A stretch of DNA of 64,000 bases from Anser cygnoides (lineage: Eukaryota; Chordata; Aves; Anseriformes; Anatidae), in assembly GCF_040182565.1 (NCBI RefSeq), contig NC_089881.1, forward strand, positions 3,577,501 to 3,641,500, written 5' to 3'. Both the position numbers and the translations under genes were made by a program. Positions 25,001 to 34,000 of the stretch are shown piece after piece. Numbering within the stretch: the stretch's first letter is position 1; every line of letters begins with the position of its first letter. The notes below the pieces were generated by a model. That model was not told where the DNA came from, ran no database searches, and saw only the letters and a program-made list of their open reading frames with translations.

Positions 25001-28000
25001 TAGCTCAGTTGTTCGGAAGCACAGGGCACCTAGACTCAGCGAGATCAAAAGAAAGACAGATGAGCATCCTGAGCTAAAGGAAAAGTTGATGAATCGGGTA
25101 ATAGATGAATCTATAAACCTTGAGGATGCACCAGATTCTGTCAATATCTTTGCAAATGAAGTGGCTGCAAAGATCATGAACCTCACTGAACTCTCCATGG
25201 TTGACAGCATCTGGCAAGGTCCAAACCATCCCAGGAACAGGCTGCACTGTGACAGATGGAGCCGAGCCAAGGCCTCAAGCTGTGAGAGCATCCCAGAGGA
25301 GGATGCAGATTCCAAAGCCTCTGTCAATACCTTAGGCCTAATGAACACCTTTGGTCAATCGGTGAGCCAGACAAGTTCTGTCTCAAAGCAGTCTAGCTGT
25401 GAAAGCATTACAGATGAATTTTCAAGATTTATGGTGAACCAGATGGAAAATGAAGGAAGAGGCTTTGATTTGTTACTGGATTACTATGCAGGAAAAAATG
25501 CAAACAACATCTTAACTTCTGCTTTGCAACAAGTAGCCAAGAAAAATGGTCACCTTAACGTAAGACCAAGTTGCCCATCCAAACAGTCCAGCACAGAAAG
25601 CATAACAGAAGAATTTTATAGGTATATGCTAAGAGAAATAGAAAAGGAAAACAAAGATAACCTATCTTCCCCTCGAAATTCAAAGGACTGGTGTGGCAGT
25701 TTGCTACCGCCCTCTCTACGATCACCTTTTTGCTTCAGACAAGCCTCAATGCCTGACACCAGATCATCCAGCTCTAGACTAACAGTTAACATCCCAGTCA
25801 AGGCAAATTCATTAGATGGATTTGCCCAGCATCATCGGGATTCCTTAAGCGTACAGCCAGTCAGTACTGTGGCTTCTTCAGGTCTTTGCAAGTCTGATTC
25901 CTGCCTGTACCAAAGATGCAAGACTGACCAGATCACTGATATGTTGATTCATGAGACATGGGCAAGTTCTATTGAATCTCTAATGCGCAAGAACAAAATC
26001 ATAGCAGATGAGGCAGAGGTTGCAGAGGCAGATCACTTTCACAGTGATTCCCCACCACATGTGGAACAATATGCAAACAGACTGGCTGCAAATATTGTTG
26101 AAAGTGGTAAAAGTTTAATAGTTGTCCAGCAGGATTCCTTTGATTCTACGAGCCAAGATCATATGCTGGAAAGCAAATATCCCCAAAGCGCAACTCGGAT
26201 TCAAACAAAACCCAAAAGAGATGGAATAAATTTGGATGAGCAAAAAGAGAAGATGAAGAACCCTGGATGGCTCCCTGCAGGTCAGCACAGGGAAGTGCCT
26301 TTAATTCAGATAGAAACTGATCAACGAGATGAGGCAGATAAAGACTCTAAGTCCTTAACTTCACATGACTCTTCTGGAAAGGAGCATCAAAGCAATGAAA
26401 AACCTCCAGAAGCTTATGCTGGGAAGCACACAGTTTCTGGTTCCTTACTGAATAGGTAGGTGATAAACAGAAAATCAGCTTATTGCTTCAGTGTTTAATT
26501 TCTCAGTAAACATTACTTTTATGAAGGGAGAAGACGAAGAGGAAAACACTTTTGGAGAAATAAGCAGGATAGATTATCACTACAGGTTTCTAACTGCATA
26601 AAACCACCAAATTATACATCACAGTACTGGTCTGTGGAGCAAACATTTGTTAAACGTTACAGTATTATGGTTCTAAGTTTCAAATCCAATACCACACAGA
26701 CGAGTAAATTTTCCCTTTAACACTAGGTCTTCCATAGTCAAGAAAGGAGAGATGGACAAAGTTTGAATTTTCATGTAGCACAGGCTGAGATCTCAATGGA
26801 AAAATAAAAATCAGAATTAGTGTAAAACAGAAGATAGAATTCAAGCTGTAGTTCTCTCCTGTGCTTCCGTATGTACCTGATGTTTTGTGTACCTGGAAAC
26901 AAGACCTGGCTTCCAAAAGCTTGAGGTTCAGCTTTGTGTTTACAGTCTGGAAGAACAAGTAAAAATTTTTTAGGGGAAGGGGAGAATAAATTAAAAGCAC
27001 CCCTCAACTACTTGAGTTCAACCTCTAGGTAGAATTCAGATAGAGAAGTGAATAAAGTTTCATTTGGTGGAGTTTATACCACAGCCTAACACCCTCTCCT
27101 TGCAGCTGTATTCCTTTTGTTGAGGAATCTAAACTTTGGTTAAGGCAAAGTGTAAACCCTGCTGTGCGAGAGTGTAGTGCAAGCGTAGAGGATTGCTGTG
27201 GATGTTAGGAGGTTAAGAGCAAAGCTGTCTCTCAAGGTATTACCTATTTTTAACTATACTTCTTAATCATATCTGTTACTTTAATGGTGTCTAAGCTGCC
27301 AATCACTTGGAGGATTGCAGCACTCCATTATCTCAGAGTGCTAGAAAGAGTGCAGATGCTAGTGTTCAAAACCATTTTGTAGCTCATTTTATGCTAGGCA
27401 GTGCTGTGTTTTGGCTTTTGACAAAGCTCTGCTAGAAGTGAGAAAGCATGCACTTCCCTGTGTATGGTAGCAATTAGGTGGATAATTACTATAGTCTCTC
27501 TATTTTGTGCTGACTCTCCCCCACTAACCTTCCTCTTCCTTGTAACGCAACCTGCTTTTAATAAGATACATTTAGAAATCTGCCTATTTAAAATCTTGAC
27601 TGTTTGGAAATAAAGTTATTTTCTGCACAGCTTATGAGCCCTTTAATAACAGCTTTTCCTCTGTGTTTGATGCAGAGTTCTCGAAGTGGCTATTGAAAGT
27701 TTAAAGTCATAGGATTGGTAGAGCAGAATTAGTACCCAGAGGCTACTCCTATGTTAGCACTTTTCTTTGGCAATGCCTTGCAGTTCTGAACCAACTCATC
27801 CCCATTTCTATGCATCAGCACTGCGTGCAGCATGCAAAGCAGATTCCCTTGGGAGGAATGTCAATGAGAAGCTGTGCTGCAAGTGGGGACCAGGTGTGAT
27901 CATCCACTGACTAGGAAGGGGAAGCTTCTGGCGATTCTTCACATGGATTTGAACCACTTGTGGCAGGGCCATCTGGACCAAACCTAGGCTGAAGTAAAAA

Positions 28001-31000
28001 CCCTGAAACATGTAACAGATGAACAAGTGTCAGCACTGCTTGCTTTGAGCCACTGAACTACTCCTATTGCGTGCAATTACTTGGCAGAATAGGTACAGGC
28101 ACGCAGGACTCCAGGCAAAATACGAAGCAGACATACAGTCATTATCATAAAGCATCACTGGTCTGTCACATAAGTGCATAATGAATCAAGCGAACCCAAA
28201 GTGCTCACATAAGATTGCTACCCCCCGAAAAATCTCTTATATTTTGGACTTTATATTGGATGTTACCTGGCTTGTATTAAAACAGCCTCTGGATAGCACC
28301 ACTACCCGCTACCCAGCTGCTGGGGATGATGAGTTTTGTACCCAAGAGGTCAGAGATGACAGTTTGGGATCTTTATGATCACCCAAAAAGAGGTGGCATT
28401 TTTTATTATGTACTTTTCTGCCTGCATAGCAAGTCTGTTGGTAAATCTCACAATGCCCAGTTTGCCTGTGAAAAGTTACCTTAACTGTAGCTTTTATTCT
28501 TCATTTGTATATATACAACATATATACACGCACGCGTGCATGTGTGGCACACGTCAAGTATGAAGAATTATAATGCATTTTTCCTAACCCTGTATTCTCC
28601 AAAATCAATCCGGTTTCTACCTACTGCATACTTACCAAGAGAAAGAATTATTTTATCCATCCCCAACCAAAGCAACAAAGCTCTTAAGAAACACAGCAGG
28701 CTAAAAGTCATTAGTGATTCACAACCCACAATACTTTCCTACTTTTACTTCTAGACCTTTCTTCAATCTACACTGTTCACAGGGTAGAAGAGCTGGAGGC
28801 TTGCTTGTATTATAGGGTGATCCATGCAAGGGTATGTGAATGTGGATATCTGTAGGAGTCAGTTCTGCTAAGAAAAAAAGTGTGAAATGTCATAGACTTG
28901 CTACAGAATGCACAGCTATATTTGTAGGAAAAGCTCTAAGTAGAAGAATTTTCTTCCAGCAACGTGCAGTTAAGGAAGTGGGTATGGTTTAAGTGTGTTT
29001 ATGTAAATAGTCAGTGGAGCACGTTGTGCTCTCATGTGATGGAAGTTTTTTGTTTGTTTGTTTGTTTTGTTTTTTTTACTTGCTAACTTGCTGTAAATGA
29101 TATATCTGAATGTTGCAGGTCTTTTCTGTGTTGCTTTAAAATAGGTGGCTTTGTTTGAAATGCATTCAGTAAAAGTTTTCTGAAAATTTCTGCTGCATTT
29201 AAATAAAGCAAAGTGCATTTCAAGCAATTCAGAAAAATGTACACAAAACAGAATTGAGAGACCTTTAGAAAGTAGCATTGTCAGTGAAGATGCCGCACAA
29301 CATGTTGGTATTTTTCATGTCAAGTTGAGTTAGGTTTACAACAAAAAATACCATAGTAGAATGCACTCATTTTCCAATCTGGGATCCTGCACAGCTCAGA
29401 TAGGAACTAGATGTATTTGATTTCATCTTATTATTTCACTTCTAGATAGGATAATATTGTCTTATTCTGTTCTTATACTCTATTATAACAATTTTGACCT
29501 TCTTATATATATACCATGCATTTCTACTTCTTGATTAATACATTTTGTGAAGTTTAACACTAGCATCATACACCAGAAACTGGAGAAATCTGAACATACA
29601 GATAAAAAACCATCCGTACAGAACTCAAAATGCTCCATCTCTTCATTGTTAAGAATTACTGCTGGCATTAGAAGAGCAAGCAAGGATAATTTTTGATCCA
29701 GATTTTATTCTCGATTACCTCCCCTAGCTAGAAAACGTTCACATACGCATGTAACATACCTAACTATAATCGATGGTCCAATAAAAATAAAAAATCACAT
29801 TCAGCAGGCAGAAAACCTTGTCAAGAAACTTTTTCACCCACCATCAGGACAGGAATTTAGGGCCTATATATAGTTCCAACTATGCTGTCATTCTGCACTA
29901 ATATTTATCCCGTATTTCAACCACTCATTGACAAAAGTACATTAAGCAATAGACCTATGCAGCAAGCAGTTCTTTTTGTACAAGTTAAGCCTTTTCTATG
30001 CATATTTCCACATAAGGCTTATTTTGCTTTCTATTTGTTTATAGCACCCACAGGAAGACCATTTTTAAAGAGCATCCCAGACCATACGTTGAACTAGTCT
30101 TCTCATATGAATTTATAAGTTTGTCCAGTCTCTTGCATCTGTACAGTTTGTGCAGCTCAGTTAACTTTAATGAGTAGCATTGCCTGAAGATTTGCAGTAG
30201 TAGTTTGTTTGCCTATATTATAATTATCAGTATGCCTTCCTTATCATCCTACCAGCAAGAATGCTCAGAGCAGACTGGATGCTGAAGTCCCAGGAGAGAC
30301 AAAAACAGCTGAAGAATTTCCAAACCATCTCAGCAGCAGTGAGGAAAGCACTGGTAGCTGGTCCCAGCTGGCCAATGATGAGGACAATCCAGATGACACA
30401 AGTAGCTACTTACAACTCAGTGAACGATCCCTGAGGTACCGGTATTGTCTGTTCTCAGTATACATAATGGTTTGGTCAACTAAGCATATGATTTGATAAC
30501 CATATGTTGGAAATGAGGGGCAATAACTCAAGATTGAGAACATTGTAAAGAAAGCCTAGTGACAGTTCATCTCATTTTAAAAGTAAAAAATAAAAATTAA
30601 AAGAGCCACATCCTCATTTTCTGCCAGATCTTTGTTTTGGTGAGCAGTTACATTCAGACCATGAAAGCACTTCCTTGCCCCATGCAAGTGCCCCAGTCCT
30701 ACAGTGAAAGGGCCGTCAGACAAGCTAATTGCTACGATCTTTGCTTTGCTTTATTTGCTACTGTTTCCAAAACAATGACATCTTCTTAGCCAAAACTGAT
30801 GAGACTGCTATTCCCATCAGGTATCTGTATAATGAGAGCACAGATAGCACCCTGATCTGCTTAGACTAGCACAGGGAAGCAGATCAACAAAGGATGGCTG
30901 AGTTTGCCCCTAGTATGCATAAATTCCAGTGCACTGTGCCACATTGTCTTCCTACTCTAGCCAGGACATGTTTAAAGGTGTTACCTAGCCCTTAGAGTAT

Positions 31001-34000
31001 GTATAAAGAAATGTTAGTTTGACTTCAGCCCTTTCACAACTTCAAATCGAGCAAGGTTTTTTCTTACCTTTTTTCAAGTTTTTTTTTTCCTTAAATCTGA
31101 TCTTAAATCAGATTTTAAAAAATATTGTCAAGTAATTACTTCTTTCTCCTGGGTATTAAGACAGGAAGGAAAGACTATGGTAACAAAGCAGGTAAAAGAG
31201 TCTGTCAGAGGGCAGTGTTGGCTCATTGAAAGAAAATGGGTGAACCATTCATCTCATTGTAGTATCAACCCTTAAAGTCTGGTATAAGAGAGCTAATGCA
31301 TTGTGCCATTTGGCTCTTCATTGAAACTGAAATTCTCTCTGAAGTCTGAATGCATGGCATACTGACCTTGATTTAGAAAAAAAACGATGGAGAAAAACTG
31401 TCTAGACAATACCTCGGACGTAAGGAATAATACTATTAGCTGCTTTTCTAGTATAAATTAATTGGTTCAAGTTTACTTAACACACAGAACTCATTGATGC
31501 TAACTGACTAGCAGCCAGCAAATTCACAACCTGTTCATCAGACTATTACAGCTGTGTAAACATTCACTGTCAAACATGTAGCAATGTTTGACTATTTTTT
31601 CTAAGTATTCTTAGGTTTTATACTTCATCCTTTTGAAGCAGCCAAAGAATACTTTAAGGTATTAATGGTCCCAATGAGCATTGGCTTTTAATTAAAAGTC
31701 TCAGTCTTTCAGAGTAGCCAGAAGCATCAGGGACCATCACTCTACCTGGGGCACCCTCAGATCCCTGACAGTACATAGGGTAGGACATAATATGCTGAAA
31801 CTGCTGCTGGTTACAGGCATGGAGTCAACCAACAGGTAAGTAGTACAATAGGCAACCTCAGTGTGTGTGTATATATACACACATATACACATACCTATAT
31901 CTATATATACATACACACAAACAAACCTTGGTTTAACTCAACACATTCTGAATCTGTATCTGAGTATCTGAACCTCTGCAGGTTTTTCCAGGACATCTCT
32001 ATGCTTGGTAATCTTTCTTTTCAAGGACACATGCAGACTGTTTTTCTGTTTGAGACCAAATGTTCATTGCATAAGCCATTCACAAGAAGACTGTCTATGA
32101 TTTTTTTTCCGTCCACAGCATCACTTGATACATGATCTGCCCAGAACTATTTTAATAAAAAAACTCATTATTTTGAGGAGATTAGTGTGCTGCATTCTGG
32201 GAAACACTTACTGAGCACAGTTGATTTTGTGGTACTCTGCATAACAGGAGACTGCCTCCTCACTTTACTTGTACAGAAAAAAATAATGTATGGAGATGTG
32301 TTCAGTGCAGCTTGGCACTAATATTTAAACTTTTGCTTTGTCAGCAATGGCAACAGCAGTACAACTAGCAGTCTTGGCATTATGGACCTGGAAATTTATC
32401 AGGAGAACATGCCATCTTCTCCTATGATTAAGTAAGTAGTCACTGAAGTGAGATTTGATGTTTAGTCTAATTTTAACTGCAAATCATTTACACCATCTAA
32501 AATGCGCCAAGCCCTGCTTTGCACCTGCTGCTTAGCCTGCCCTTAGTTTCAGAAAAGCTCACAAGTAGGTGTCTGTACAGTGTGACAGCATTAGATGGTG
32601 AAAAGTTACAGGAAAGCCCACCCAGGTGGACCTCTCAAGAATATGGATCCAACTGTTCTGCCTAGAAGGCAGCCTTCTGAGCATCCATTGCGTGAACTTT
32701 CTTCTCTGAGAAATTTCAAATATTATCAAAACTTTAATGTAAGAGCAAGTAAGATCAAGCAAATAAAGATCAATTAAAGTAAATATATATATATATATAT
32801 GGCATTATTATAGTAATTTGGCTTAAGTTATGTCTTAAGTATTGTTTCAGGGTGTGTTTCTATTGAGCATACAATATAATTGTCAAGACATGCATAAGAA
32901 TTTGCCTAAAGATGCTGGTACCCTGAAACATGGTATGTAACCAGTCAGCTGGTGAATGCCACGATGAAGACAGGGCACGGCCACTGCAGAAAAGTACGTA
33001 CGGACTGTACATCACATATTGAACATGGAAACTTTGTGAAGTCAGTTATATCAGAAGACCTTTACAGCTCATTACCAGGCTATTCTACAACAAACCATCC
33101 TGCTTTTGAGAAGCTCTTTTTTGTCAGAAACCCAAGCATTCGTATTTCTGTAGAGTTGCATGCATTCTCTCTGGATCAGGACACTAACCTTGTTAAAACA
33201 TTTCCATCTTAACAGTAGGCAGCAATACCTCCTACACACATTCCTTAAGGTCACCCCTCTCCCTTACGTTTCCAAAGATTAAAGTGATAAACTTCCAACT
33301 CCTCATTAGCTTTCAGTGGCTAGTCACAGGTGTTAGCCAACAGGCATGAGATCCTGGCAGGACAGATGTTGGGGAACACAGCACCACCACTCAGGGCAGT
33401 TCGTCCTTCCACAAATCAAAGTCAAAGCTCAGAATACATCTGCTGTTCAAACAGAACACTGGTAAAATAAAATCTGATGGAAGGGACATTATTAGGCACC
33501 TATGATTCTGTCACGACAAACCATAGACTGCATACTGCCATTTTATTTCACATCTTGCAGTAACCACTACACAAGTGTGTGTATACGCTTGGTCCTTTGA
33601 AGCCTTGGGGGAGATTCTGAATGTCTGTGAAAGAGGGTGGTAAGGGTAGCATCCTCCCATGTGGGAAACAAAGTCTTGCTGTCCTTGGTTGAGGACAGAA
33701 CAGGACAGTCCAGAAACACCTAAGTGGTATCTCTCCAGTACTGACGAAGTGACTGCCGTAACTAACATCAGACGTGAATTTACAGGTTCCTGCTACATGT
33801 ATGGGAGCATGGACATTATGTTCCAAAATGGAAGCTGAAGCAGTGAAAACGTAGCCAGGGTTTATAGTTTAACAGGAAAAATGGAACATAAGAAATGAAG
33901 TTTTTTGAAATTTTTCCAATGTGTAAGCAGAATTTGTTTATCCAAACAGCTAATATATTTGAGAACAGCAGTAGTTGAAGACATTGATAGCTATGTTTGT

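Noticed and set aside
24770..25348. 192-codon minus-strand open frame
   Set aside because: Antisense shadow of the giant SPHKAP exon.
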